Positions 16,599 through 25,418 of a stretch of 64,000 nucleotides of DNA are shown in pieces. Below the pieces are notes generated by a model, which worked only from the letters and a program-made list of their open reading frames with translations, had not been told where the DNA came from and searched no databases. Each line of letters opens with the position of its first letter. The first letter of the stretch is position 1. The DNA lies in assembly GCA_015061545.1 (NCBI GenBank), contig SUWJ01000002.1:62001-126000 (forward strand). Reading direction: 5' to 3'. Source of the DNA: Lentisphaerota bacterium. GTDB taxonomy: Bacteria; Verrucomicrobiota; Lentisphaeria; Victivallales; Victivallaceae. A program made the translations under genes and the position numbers.

Positions 16599-17853
16599 TG
16601 CCGCGAACAATATATTTATAAGTCACCAGCTCATCCACCCCCATCGGGCCGCGGGCGTGAAGTTTATCGGTGGAAATACCGATTTCAGCCCCCATGCCGA
16701 ACTCGCCGCCATCGGTAAAGCGGGTGGAGGCGTTGGAGTAAACCACCGCCGAATCGACTCCGTTAAGGAATTTTTCCACCGCCTCGGCATCGTCGGCAAG
16801 AATCGTTTCGCTGTGGTGCGAACCGTAAAAATTGATATGGTCAACCGCGCCGTCGACCCCATCGACCACCTTGGCGGAAATGCGCAGATCCAAATATTCG
16901 TTGAACAAATTTTCTTCTGGTAGCACTTCCGCATCCGGAGCGTATCGGCGAAACTCTTCATCGCCGAAAACCGTTACCCCTGCCGAGCTTAAAACACCGT
17001 AAACTATCGGCACAAGCTTTTCTGCGGCAGCGCGGTCGATCAGCACCGTTTCCAGCGCGTTGCAAACCCCGGGCCGCTGACATTTGCCGTTAAGCAGAAT
17101 GGCGCTTGCCATTTCAATATTGCAGGATTTATCCAAATAAGCGTGGCAGACACCTTTGTAGTGTTTGATCACCGGCATAGTAGCCCCCGCCACCACCGCA
17201 CGGATCAGACTTTCACCGCCGCGGGGAATAATTACACTCAAATATTTATCCATCTTCAGCATCACCTGCACCGCTTCGCGGTCGGTCCACGGTACGATCT
17301 GCACCGCGCCTGCAATCAACCCGGCAGCCTGCCCGCCGCGATCCAATGCGTGAGCCAGCGCCAGATTGGAGTTGAACGCCTCTTTGCCGCCCCGCAGAAT
17401 CACCGCGTTGCCCGCTTTAAGACAGATTCCTGCCGCATCCACCGTTACATTGGGCCGCGCCTCGTAGATGATGCCGATCACCCCCAGCGGAACTGCCACT
17501 TTAGCAATTTTTATCCCGTTGGGGCGGGTAAACTCTGCCAGCACCCGTCCGGCGGGATCGCTCTGCTGCGCCACTTCGCGCAAGCCGTCCGCCATGGCAA
17601 TAATGCGTTTTTCATCCAGCAGCAGCCGATCCTGCATAGCGCTTGAAAGATTGTTTTTGCGGGCATTTGCCATATCTTCAGCATTGGCGGCAAGCACTTC
17701 GGGGATCGCCTGTACCACTGCTTCTGCCATGCTGTTGAGAACTTTGATTTTTTCATCAGAAGAAAGCAGCGCCAATTCGCGGGCGGCGCGCAACGCCTTT
17801 TCGCCCATCGCTTCCAGCTGCTGCGAGATAGTTTCGATTCCGTTGTTCTGCAT
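16582..17853 (-). CDS. proA: gamma-glutamyl phosphate reductase
   Basis: The aldehyde-dehydrogenase-fold enzyme of proline synthesis, reducing gamma-glutamyl phosphate to glutamate semialdehyde with NADPH. The length (423) is normal; the active-site cysteine is Cys264 in QRPGVCNALE, and the NADP-binding region includes PLGVIGIIYEARPNVT. A GGAG ribosome site precedes the ATG. proB, often adjacent, is not in the window. Confidence 0.95.
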   Translation of the reverse strand: MQNNGIETISQQLEAMGEKALRAARELALLSSDEKIKVLNSMAEAVVQAIPEVLAANAEDMANARKNNLSSAMQDRLLLDEKRIIAMADGLREVAQQSDPAGRVLAEFTRPNGIKIAKVAVPLGVIGIIYEARPNVTVDAAGICLKAGNAVILRGGKEAFNSNLALAHALDRGGQAAGLIAGAVQIVPWTDREAVQVMLKMDKYLSVIIPRGGESLIRAVVAGATMPVIKHYKGVCHAYLDKSCNIEMASAILLNGKCQRPGVCNALETVLIDRAAAEKLVPIVYGVLSSAGVTVFGDEEFRRYAPDAEVLPEENLFNEYLDLRISAKVVDGVDGAVDHINFYGSHHSETILADDAEAVEKFLNGVDSAVVYSNASTRFTDGGEFGMGAEIGISTDKLHARGPMGVDELVTYKYIVRGNGQVR

Positions 17854-17951
17854 TGCTCACACTCCATATAACAGTTTTTTTAAACTTTGTTCCCGATAAA
17901 GATTCCACATCTTTTCTGTTTACCGACCAATATTGAGAACCGAGTCTTTAA

Positions 17952-19487
17952 TTATTCGTCAAAAAATTCATTGCCGGGGAAATACTCTTCCGCCAACTGG
18001 TGCAAATGGGGCCGATCGCCCATCAGCAGCACGCCGTCATGTTCACAAAGCTGCGTGTTGCCGCCTGCCATGATAAATTCACCGTTGCGGCGGATAAGCA
18101 TTACCCGCACCCGTTCGGGCAGCTGCAATTCCGCCAGAGTCCGATTCAGACAGGGCGAAGATGCCAGCACCTCAAACTCCTGCAGTACGCTGCTCATAAC
18201 TCCTGTATCTTCCAGCTCCAGAGGCATACGGTTCTTTTTCCGGAATGGGTGATCCAGTTTCAGCGCCCGCGCCAGCAGCATCAAAGTTCTGCCCTGAATC
18301 ACCACCGATGCGATAACCATAAAGAATACCAGATTGAACAACATTCCTGCACTTTCGTTGACCTCGCTGCGCCCGACCAGATGCGCCGCCAGCGGGAAAG
18401 TTGCCAACACGATCGGAGCCGCGCCGCGCAATCCTACCCAGGAGATGAACAAACGCTCCCGCCAATTGAATTGACTCCTTATCAGACAGAGAAACACCGC
18501 CAGCGGCCGCGCCAGCAGCATCAAACCGAGTGCCAGCAGCATACCCTTTACCCAAACGGCATCGAAGATCCCGCCTTCGGGAATCGCCACTAAATCGCGC
18601 ACCGTAACCAGCATCCCCAGCACCGCAAACATTGCCACTTGCATAAGCCACGCCAATCCGTTGTTGAACCGCAGCTGACTCTTTTTGTAATTGAACCGCA
18701 AATTGCCCATGGTCAAACCTGCACAGTAAGCAGCCATAAAACCGTTGCCGTAAAGGCATTCGGTCAAACCGTAAGAGAACAGCACTACTGCGATCCCCAG
18801 CACAAAGTAAAGTCCTTCGTAATCCAGTTTGTAATTATTGAACAGCCAGCAGCCCAGTTTGCCGACGCCAAACCCGCACGCGGCCCCGATAAGCATTTTC
18901 AGCGGCATTAAAATTGCCAGCATCCACCACGGCGAGTGGTCAGGATCAGTTAAGAACCCCACCATAAACAGCGTCAGCAAAGCCGCCATGGGGTCATTGC
19001 TGCCCGATTCAAATTCCAGCACCGATGCCAGATTGCCTTTCAGCCCCACGCCGCGGGAGCGCAAAATCGAAAACACCGCCGCGGCATCGGTACTCGACAC
19101 CACCGCTCCCAGCAAAAAGCTCCACGACCATGACCACCCCGTCAGGAAATGCACCAGCACCGCCATGATCCCTGCGGTAAGCAGCACCCCCACCGTGGAG
19201 AGCAGCAAGCCGGAGGCAAAGATCTTTTTGACGCTGCGCCATTCAGTTTCCATCCCGCCTGAATAGAGAATAAACGCCATTGCCACCGTACCGATATGAT
19301 TGGCAAATTCCACCGCAGGCGCGGTTGTAATATCGAACTCCAAGCTGCGGGGCGCTCCCAACAGGATACCTGCTCCCATAAAGAGCAGCAATACAGGCAT
19401 ATTCAAACGGGATGACAATCGGCTGGACATCACCCCGACAAGCAGCAATACCGCCAACAAAGTAAATTGATACGCTGTTGACTCCAT
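17952..19487 (-). CDS. cation/proton antiporter, NhaP2-like with TrkA-C domain
   Basis: Start 19487 has GAGGAG ahead of it; upstream in-frame codons run through the promoter region and are unlikely coding. About 12 membrane helices (residues 5-400) contain the ion-pocket segments SSTDAAAVFSIL and EFESGSNDPMA expected of CPA1 antiporters. Residues about 425-500 form an RCK C-terminal (TrkA-C) domain that senses nucleotides or ions. The layout matches NhaP2/CvrA potassium-proton antiporters that relieve high cytoplasmic K+. The ion is inferred from the family. Confidence 0.88.
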   Translation of the reverse strand: MESTAYQFTLLAVLLLVGVMSSRLSSRLNMPVLLLFMGAGILLGAPRSLEFDITTAPAVEFANHIGTVAMAFILYSGGMETEWRSVKKIFASGLLLSTVGVLLTAGIMAVLVHFLTGWSWSWSFLLGAVVSSTDAAAVFSILRSRGVGLKGNLASVLEFESGSNDPMAALLTLFMVGFLTDPDHSPWWMLAILMPLKMLIGAACGFGVGKLGCWLFNNYKLDYEGLYFVLGIAVVLFSYGLTECLYGNGFMAAYCAGLTMGNLRFNYKKSQLRFNNGLAWLMQVAMFAVLGMLVTVRDLVAIPEGGIFDAVWVKGMLLALGLMLLARPLAVFLCLIRSQFNWRERLFISWVGLRGAAPIVLATFPLAAHLVGRSEVNESAGMLFNLVFFMVIASVVIQGRTLMLLARALKLDHPFRKKNRMPLELEDTGVMSSVLQEFEVLASSPCLNRTLAELQLPERVRVMLIRRNGEFIMAGGNTQLCEHDGVLLMGDRPHLHQLAEEYFPGNEFFDE

Positions 19488-19667
19488 TATAAAATATCTC
19501 CTCAGTTTTGTACTCTGCAATAAGATAGCGCAGAAGGCGTTTTTTTCAAATCCCAACCATGTTTTTCAGCTAAAAATATACTCTTTGCCCCCGTAGATCC
19601 ACCCGTGTGAACAACCGGGTCAAATCCACCGCAGCGTACAAATTTGCACGTTTTATAAAAAAACGAT

Positions 19668-19696
19668 TTGACAAAGCAAAATATTCGTGCTATATT
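19668..19696 (+). promoter_or_regulatory. promoter for tRNA-Leu
   Basis: Consensus TTGACA (19668-19673) and TATATT (19691-19696) with a 17-bp spacer, ending 13 bp before the tRNA. It is the best promoter match in the window. Confidence 0.8.
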
Positions 19697-19709
19697 AGAA
19701 CTCAACAAG

Positions 19710-19794
19710 CCGAAGTGGCGGAATTGGCAGACGCACTAGACTCAAAATCTGGCGACCTCTGGTCATGTGGGTTCGATTCCCACCTTCGGTACCA
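19710..19794 (+). tRNA. tRNA-Leu (anticodon CAA)
   Basis: Acceptor arm GCCGAAG pairs with CTTCGGT (last pair G-U), followed by A and an encoded CCA. The anticodon loop is CTCAAAA with stem CTAGA/TCTGG, so the anticodon is CAA (reads UUG). A long variable arm with GACC/GGTC stem (class II) and a T-loop GGTTCGATTCC confirm leucine. It has a private promoter and terminator. Confidence 0.95.
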
Positions 19795-19809
19795 TTTGAA
19801 TTTATAATT

Positions 19810-19843
19810 CCGGCTCAAGTTTTTTCCTTGAGTCGGTTTTTTT
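19810..19843 (+). terminator. rho-independent terminator of tRNA-Leu
   Basis: CCGGCTCAAG and CTTGAGTCGG form a 10-bp stem (one G-U pair) around a 7-nt loop, followed by seven T. Confidence 0.88.
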
Positions 19844-19940
19844 GTGCCGTTGGCGTGTAATGTGGTATGTAATATTCCCGGAATATACCGGAAAATATAC
19901 CATCATGCAGCGCAGCAGGCAAAAAAGTTTTATGCCGTTT

Positions 19941-21503
19941 TTACAGGTGCTTACCGCTGCTCAATGTTACTTGCAGCGGAACGGTAAAAGTTGCGGCGTT
20001 TTCCATAACTTCTTTCAGGATCGCGCCCGCAGCAGCGGCTTCGCTTTCAGGCGCACAAATCACCAGTTCGTCATGGATTTGCAGGATCAATCCCGCAGTA
20101 AGAGCTGCTTTTTTCAATTCCGACTCCACCTTGATCATTGCCGTTTTGATCAAATCTGCCGCCGTTCCCTGAACAGGCATATTCAGCGCCACCCGTTCGC
20201 CGAAGCTGCGGAGTGCAAAATTTTTGCTGGACAATTCGGGCAGATAGCGCCGTCTGCCCGCTGCGGTTTGAGCAAAACCGTTGGCTTTGGCGGTTTTGAC
20301 CGCATTATCCAGATATTTTTTTACTGCCGCATACTTTTCAAAGTAGGATTTTATATAATTTTTAGCCGTAGCAGTATCTATCTGCAAATCATTGGCAAGA
20401 GTAAAAGCAGATATACCGTAGACGATCCCGAAGTTGACCGCTTTGGCTTGACGGCGCATTTCGCCGGTCACGCTGGCGGCGGGGACGTTGAATATCTGCA
20501 TGGCAGTTGTCAGGTGGATATCCTGCCCGCTGCGGAACGCCTCCTGCATAACGGGATCTTCCGCCAGATGAGCCAGGATCCGCAACTCGATCTGGGAATA
20601 GTCGGCGCTGATAAGCACACAGCCTTCGTCAGCGATCAGAAACTTTCTGATTTCGCCGCCCAATTCGCTCCTTACGGGAACGTTCTGCAAATTCGGATTG
20701 GCGGAAGAAAGCCGCCCGGTTGCCGTAGCGGTCATATTGAATGTCGTATGCAGTTTGCCGTCAGGACTCTCGCTTTTAAGCCAGTTTTCCACATAAGAAC
20801 TTACAAGTTTGCTCACCCGGCGGTATTCGAGGATCATCCCGATCACCGGATGCAAATTACCGATCTTCACCAGCGTTTCAGCATCGGTGGAATACCCCGA
20901 TTTACCCTTTTTATCCGGCGGCGGCAACTGCAGTTCTTCGTAAAGTACCGCCGCCAGCTGTTTTGGCGAATTAAGATTGAACTCCCTGCCCGCAGCAGCG
21001 TAAATATTCCCGGAAAGAACAGCGAGATCTTTTTCAAGTTTTTTGCCGAATTCTTCCAGACCAGCCCGATCCAGCCTTATCCCCCGCTTTTCCATATTGC
21101 ACAGCACCGGCGCCAGCGGCATTTCGATTTGGCGGAAGATCACATTGGACTTCATTTCGCCAACTAAAACATCGTAAAGCGCCAGCAGATTGACTCCGTC
21201 TTCTTCGGCAACGGCTTCCGCCGGCAGAAATTTTTCGGCACACTCGTGAATACTTTGGGCGCTGAATGCGGAATCTTTAAGATAGCAGGCCAGTTTTACA
21301 TCAAAAAATTTTTCTGCAGAAAAATTTCTTGAAATCTGCTCCAGGCAACAGAGTCCTTTGACATCAAAAACCACCGTTTGCTCCGCCATGGACTCCGCGT
21401 TGACCCGCCATTGGGCAAGGTCAATCTTCTGACAGGACGGCTGATCGTCTGTACGGCTCCAGATTTCAACTATATCGTTTTTTACCACCCACGCCTGTAC
21501 CAT
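19941..21503 (-). CDS. polA: DNA polymerase I, polymerase domain only
   Basis: A family A polymerase of 520 residues, against about 900 for full PolA. Motif A is DYSQIE (301-306), the O-helix is RRQAKAVNFGIVYG (350-363) and motif C is IHDE (476-479); T-Q-region TATGRLSSANPNLQNVP is intact. There is no 5'-3' exonuclease domain, and the first 115 residues are a shortened 3'-5' exonuclease fold with the catalytic acids missing (VVFDVKGL in place of DxExx). It should polymerise but not proofread or nick-translate alone. AGGTGA precedes the ATG at 21503, 10 bp after the Nif3 gene; an upstream extension overlaps that gene and is rejected. Confidence 0.9.
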   Translation of the reverse strand: MVQAWVVKNDIVEIWSRTDDQPSCQKIDLAQWRVNAESMAEQTVVFDVKGLCCLEQISRNFSAEKFFDVKLACYLKDSAFSAQSIHECAEKFLPAEAVAEEDGVNLLALYDVLVGEMKSNVIFRQIEMPLAPVLCNMEKRGIRLDRAGLEEFGKKLEKDLAVLSGNIYAAAGREFNLNSPKQLAAVLYEELQLPPPDKKGKSGYSTDAETLVKIGNLHPVIGMILEYRRVSKLVSSYVENWLKSESPDGKLHTTFNMTATATGRLSSANPNLQNVPVRSELGGEIRKFLIADEGCVLISADYSQIELRILAHLAEDPVMQEAFRSGQDIHLTTAMQIFNVPAASVTGEMRRQAKAVNFGIVYGISAFTLANDLQIDTATAKNYIKSYFEKYAAVKKYLDNAVKTAKANGFAQTAAGRRRYLPELSSKNFALRSFGERVALNMPVQGTAADLIKTAMIKVESELKKAALTAGLILQIHDELVICAPESEAAAAGAILKEVMENAATFTVPLQVTLSSGKHL

Positions 21504-21513
21504 ATAAATCACC

Positions 21514-22284
21514 TCAAAAGCCGGTCGGAACGTCGATAAATACTGTATCTGTACCGAACTTTTCCTGAACAAGTTTCTGCAAACTCTGCACCCCGTGTAC
21601 TTCGCTGTTGTAATGCCCCAGCGCGGCAACGTGGATCGGACATTCCTGCACAGTATGATACATGGTGTGATCAAATTCGCCTGTAATAAGCATATCTGCA
21701 CCTGCCGCCACGGCGCTTTCCAGACCGTCGGCCCCGCCGCCGCCTGAAATCACCGCCACGCGGCGCACCGGCGAATCTTTCAGCGGAGATTTGCACAGCA
21801 CAAAATCTTTGCCGCTGCCAGCCGCCGCCTGCGCCAGCACTTCCGGCTCCAAGGCGTCGGCAATATTGCCGATAATACCGATATCCATGTTGTGATAAGC
21901 AAAAAACATCTCCCGATCTTCCAGGTTTATCATATTTGCCAGCACCGCATTATTGCCGTACTTACTGTGCGCATCCAGCGGCAGGTGAACTGCATAGAGC
22001 GAAAGATCATTTTTGAACATCGTCCCCAGCCGTTTACCCGCCATGCCGTTCCAGCGGCGCAATCCGCCGCCCCAGCTCAAACCGTGATGCACCACCAGCA
22101 AATCGGCATTTTCTGCCGCCGCCCGTTCCGCAGTAGCCAGCGCAGCATCTACAGCAAAAGCGATTTTGCCGCACTCTGCGGTGCTGTCAAAGCAAAGCTG
22201 CAGACCGTTGTTGGATGGGTCGGCGGCAAATTTTTCCAGCTCCAGAAGCTGATCGAAAAAGCTACATATTTCACCTATCTGCAT
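21514..22284 (-). CDS. Nif3-like dinuclear metal-centre protein
   Basis: A 256-residue member of the NIF3/YbgI (DUF34) family: LVVHHGLSWGG with the paired His ligands, AVHLPLDAH, and the C-terminal DMLITGEFDHTMYHTV and GHYNSEVHG metal ligands. These proteins form toroid hexamers and are annotated as GTP cyclohydrolase 1 type 2, although the true role is unsettled. A GGAGGT ribosome site lies inside the upstream gene, whose end overlaps this start by 14 bp. Confidence 0.9.
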   Translation of the reverse strand: MQIGEICSFFDQLLELEKFAADPSNNGLQLCFDSTAECGKIAFAVDAALATAERAAAENADLLVVHHGLSWGGGLRRWNGMAGKRLGTMFKNDLSLYAVHLPLDAHSKYGNNAVLANMINLEDREMFFAYHNMDIGIIGNIADALEPEVLAQAAAGSGKDFVLCKSPLKDSPVRRVAVISGGGGADGLESAVAAGADMLITGEFDHTMYHTVQECPIHVAALGHYNSEVHGVQSLQKLVQEKFGTDTVFIDVPTGF

Positions 22285-23191
22285 GATCCACCTCCGTTGA
22301 CAGGCGTTTATTCAGCAACTTCCAGCGCAAATCGCTGCCCTGCGGCAGCTTGCCCGATGCCAGAAGTTTGATTTCTTCAACACTCATGCGGAAGAGTACC
22401 GCATCGGCTTGTTTGATACCGCGTTTCTGCAATGTGTTCCTTGCTCCGGCAGCCAAACGGTTTATCCAGCAGGTTCTGATGCACAAAAACAGCGGATAAA
22501 CTGCTGATAAAATCCAGAACACCCGCATCGGCAGCGGCAGAATATCAAGTATATTCAAAAATTGCGCGATCGGCACCAGCAATATCGGCAGCAGAAAACC
22601 CAGCGCATCGTATTTATGAATAAAGCATCCGCCAAAAAACTTCCGGCTGCGGGATTCGGCAGTACGGTAGGCAAAGTATTCTTCAAACAGCCATTGATCG
22701 AAAACCTGATGCGCTGCGTGAGTCATTTCGTGCGCCAGCAATTCCCGCCGATTGTAAAAAAGCCAGTTCTGGCGCTGCCGGAAGTTTTTGCGGATAATAA
22801 AGAGCGCCAAACCGCTTTCTGGATCGCTTAAAGAACATCCGCCCCAGAGCATTCCGAAACTCTCGTTGGCAAAAAAACCCGGCACCCAGTCGGTACGCAC
22901 ATCGTAAAGTTTTTCCGTAACACTCAGCGCTTCCTGCACCACCGCAGAAGGTATCTGCATGGAATTGGCGATCCTGATACCGGGTGACACTTCGCAGACA
23001 GCGCCGTTTTTAAGTTCCGACTCCAACGTCTTGAGTGCGCCGTAAAGTTTTTTCAGCCGCGCAGCAAATTCTTCCGCCGTTTCACCGGGGGCGATCAGCA
23101 ACCCGCAGCGGTCGTACTGCATAAGCAGCGCTTCATCGCCCTTGGCAAGCGCCTCCAAACGGGCAGAGTCAAAAAGTTCGGACGCCTTCAT
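22271..23191 (-). CDS. membrane metallopeptidase-like protein
   Basis: The segment LLAHEMTHAAHQ (residues about 158-169) gives an HExxH zinc motif; the acids in LFEEYFAY about 10 residues later could supply the third ligand. Two membrane helices follow at about 200-255. The N-terminal 100 residues are helical with no signal peptide, so the catalytic motif is probably cytoplasmic. No family is recognised. I chose ATG 23191; TTG 23212, which overlaps the preceding stop, is possible. It lies between ricT and Nif3 in one transcript. Confidence 0.72.
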   Translation of the reverse strand: MKASELFDSARLEALAKGDEALLMQYDRCGLLIAPGETAEEFAARLKKLYGALKTLESELKNGAVCEVSPGIRIANSMQIPSAVVQEALSVTEKLYDVRTDWVPGFFANESFGMLWGGCSLSDPESGLALFIIRKNFRQRQNWLFYNRRELLAHEMTHAAHQVFDQWLFEEYFAYRTAESRSRKFFGGCFIHKYDALGFLLPILLVPIAQFLNILDILPLPMRVFWILSAVYPLFLCIRTCWINRLAAGARNTLQKRGIKQADAVLFRMSVEEIKLLASGKLPQGSDLRWKLLNKRLSTEVDHADR

Positions 23192-23208
23192 CGTCAGGTA
23201 GTTTCCCG

Positions 23209-24291
23209 TCAATCCTCGCTGTCACCGCGGCGATTGTTGCCATCCTGATTGCGGCGCTGATTTTTCCGCTTGTGATTGCGGTTCTTGCGGTTTTTGTGCT
23301 GATTGCGTTTTTCATTGTTTTTGCCCGGAGTCTTTTCTGCAGCAGAATCCTCGCGTTCAGCAGCGGATTCTTTAGCTGTTGCCACCTCTTTAACCGTGGC
23401 AATGGCGTGAATGTTCCCGTTGGGGAAAATGGGCATATCAAAGCTGCTATCTGCAACTTCTTCCACCTTCTTCGGCTCCGGCGCTTTGCCCCGCAAGCGG
23501 TATTTGAGTTCCGAAGCGTGCAGCGTTACCGAGCCGCCCTCTTCCAGCTGCAGCGTCACCATCTGGGTAAGCATATTGCGGTCGGAAACCCTGCCGCGCC
23601 CCTTGCTGCACTCGCAAAGTTCGCCGCGGCGGGGCATACTCTTTTCCATTTCCACATAGCCGTCATGCTCAAATTTGAGGCAGCACTTCAATCTGCCGCA
23701 AACGCCTGAAATAGTCGAAGGCGTAAGCGAAAGATCCTGATCCTTCGCCATCTTTACATTGATACTGTTGAATTCCCGCAGAAAACGGCTGCAGCAGAGT
23801 ACCTGACCGCAAACGGCAATACCGCCGCAAATGCTGGTTTCGTCGCGCACGCCGATCTGACGCAGATCCAATCGGCAGCTCAAAGCCTGAGAAAGCTCTT
23901 TGACCAGTTCGCGGAAGTCCACTCTGCCGTCGGCGGTAAACTGGATCGTCACCAGCTTGCGGTCAAACGAATAACTTGCGTTCAGCAGCTTCATAGGCAG
24001 CGCCATTTTTTCGACCATCTGGCAGGCGGTGCGGTAAGCGCTTTTGGCATGAGCTTCGTTTTCCGTAGCGGCGGCACGGTCGATAACAGTAGCAATGCGC
24101 TGCGCCTGAGGCAGCAGCGAAGTCTGTTCGGAAGGGACATCCTCTCCGGTCATGCGGACAACTCTTACATATTCCAGCGAATAATCCCGCTTGACGATCA
24201 CATAATCATCCGCCTTCAACCCCATTTCGGCAGCGGCGGCAATATCGCAGCTCATGCCGTTGGGTAATTTTGTCAAGTATGTATTTATCAT
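23209..24291 (-). CDS. ricT: PSP1-domain protein RicT/YaaT-like
   Basis: The PSP1 domain (about 50-280) has the conserved cysteine clusters CGQVLCCSRF and CGRLKCC, which in Bacillus RicT help hold iron-sulfur clusters of the Y-complex (RicAFT) that promotes RNase Y-dependent mRNA maturation. Residues 300-360 are a lysine/arginine/asparagine-rich disordered tail, suited to RNA binding. An RNase Y gene is present elsewhere in the window (55974-57518), which supports the link. A promoter and palindrome precede it. Confidence 0.85.
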   Translation of the reverse strand: MINTYLTKLPNGMSCDIAAAAEMGLKADDYVIVKRDYSLEYVRVVRMTGEDVPSEQTSLLPQAQRIATVIDRAAATENEAHAKSAYRTACQMVEKMALPMKLLNASYSFDRKLVTIQFTADGRVDFRELVKELSQALSCRLDLRQIGVRDETSICGGIAVCGQVLCCSRFLREFNSINVKMAKDQDLSLTPSTISGVCGRLKCCLKFEHDGYVEMEKSMPRRGELCECSKGRGRVSDRNMLTQMVTLQLEEGGSVTLHASELKYRLRGKAPEPKKVEEVADSSFDMPIFPNGNIHAIATVKEVATAKESAAEREDSAAEKTPGKNNEKRNQHKNRKNRNHKRKNQRRNQDGNNRRGDSED

Positions 24292-24309
24292 TTTATTTTA
24301 TCCTAAAAC

Positions 24310-24325
24310 TGTTTATATATAAACA
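24310..24325 (-). promoter_or_regulatory. 16-bp perfect palindrome at ricT start point
   Basis: TGTTTATATATAAACA lies just downstream of the predicted -10 box and 19 bp before the ricT start codon, where a repressor site or AT-rich initial transcribed region would be. Confidence 0.45.
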
Positions 24326-24353
24326 ATATAGCAGTATTTTGCCGCAACGCCAA
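24325..24353 (-). promoter_or_regulatory. promoter for ricT operon
   Basis: On the minus strand TTGGCG and TATATT are separated by 17 bp, just upstream of the palindrome. Confidence 0.55.
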
Positions 24354-24365
24354 TCCTGCAACTGT

Positions 24366-25418
24366 CTATTTTTGATTTTTCTGCTGACGGTGCAGCCGCA
24401 GCTGGCCGCAGGCGCTGGCTGCCGATGAACCTTTTTCTATACGCATAGTCACCGTTCCGGCAAATTCACCGACTGCATCCTGAAATTCCTGCAAACGCTT
24501 ATCCGACGGCCGCGCAAAAGTTCCATCCACGGGGTTGCAGGCGATCAAGTTGACCTTGGCGTGCAGACGGCGCGCCAGTTTCCCCAGTTCACGCCCCATG
24601 GCTGGATCGTCATTGATCCTGTCAATAAGCGTGTATTCAAACGTTATCATGCGCCCGTTGGCATCGCTGCAGCGCTGACAGGCGGCTATGATCTCTTTGA
24701 CCGGATAGCGGCAATGATCGGGAATAAGTTTGCTGCGCACATCGTCATCCACCGCGTGCAGACTCACCGCCAGATTATACGGCTTGCCCCACGCGGCAAA
24801 TTCATCCATTCCCGGCACATAACCGCTGGTGGATACAGTTATCCGCCGCGGTGACATACCGAACCCTTCTCCGGTCGGTGCCGACAGCACTTCCAATGCC
24901 CGTTTAAGGTTCTTCCAGTTGAGCAGACCTTCGCCGATACCCATAAATACGATGTTATCCGGCAGCGCACCGTGGGCTTTGACTCCGTGATAAAACTCTT
25001 CAAGGATTTCATCACAGCGCAGATTACGGATCAACCCCTGAGCGCCGCTGGCACAAAATCTGCATCGCACCGGGCAGCCCACTTGGGTACTGAGGCAAAA
25101 AGTCATCCGCTCAGGAGCGGGGATCAGCACCATTTCGATCATCTCGCCGTCGTCCAGCTTTATCAGCAGTTTGGCTGTTCCGCCGCTGCCCGGAACATTT
25201 TCCACCACACAGCTGCGGGGCGACGGAGTATTGTTGCGCAAAAACTCCCGCAGCGAAAGCGGCAGATTGTTCATGGCAGCGGTATCAAATTCGCATTTAT
25301 CGTAGAGCCAGGAACAGATTTGCTGCGCACGGAACGATTTTTCGCCGTGCTGCTGCAAAAACTCTTTCAGCTCCGCAGGAGTTATCCCGGGCAGATACAA
25401 GTTATCATTCCCGATCAT
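24366..25418 (-). CDS. rlmN: dual-specificity RNA methyltransferase RlmN
   Basis: A radical-SAM enzyme of 350 residues that methylates C2 of A2503 in 23S rRNA and A37 in some tRNAs. The cluster motif is CPVRCRFC (Cys115, 119, 122), with the SAM-binding GIGEGLLN and the methyl-carrying cysteine near the C-terminus (SSAASACGQLR). The start overlaps the upstream glycosyltransferase stop by 4 bp. Confidence 0.94.
   Translation of the reverse strand: MIGNDNLYLPGITPAELKEFLQQHGEKSFRAQQICSWLYDKCEFDTAAMNNLPLSLREFLRNNTPSPRSCVVENVPGSGGTAKLLIKLDDGEMIEMVLIPAPERMTFCLSTQVGCPVRCRFCASGAQGLIRNLRCDEILEEFYHGVKAHGALPDNIVFMGIGEGLLNWKNLKRALEVLSAPTGEGFGMSPRRITVSTSGYVPGMDEFAAWGKPYNLAVSLHAVDDDVRSKLIPDHCRYPVKEIIAACQRCSDANGRMITFEYTLIDRINDDPAMGRELGKLARRLHAKVNLIACNPVDGTFARPSDKRLQEFQDAVGEFAGTVTMRIEKGSSAASACGQLRLHRQQKNQK

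Noticed and set aside
19872-19886. ATATTCC/GGAATAT repeat after tRNA-Leu as an integration (att) site
   Set aside because: No integrase gene, no copy of the tRNA 3' end and no mobile-gene content nearby.
19842-21167. 441-codon plus-strand open frame
   Set aside because: Antisense to the DNA polymerase I domain, whose motifs are intact.
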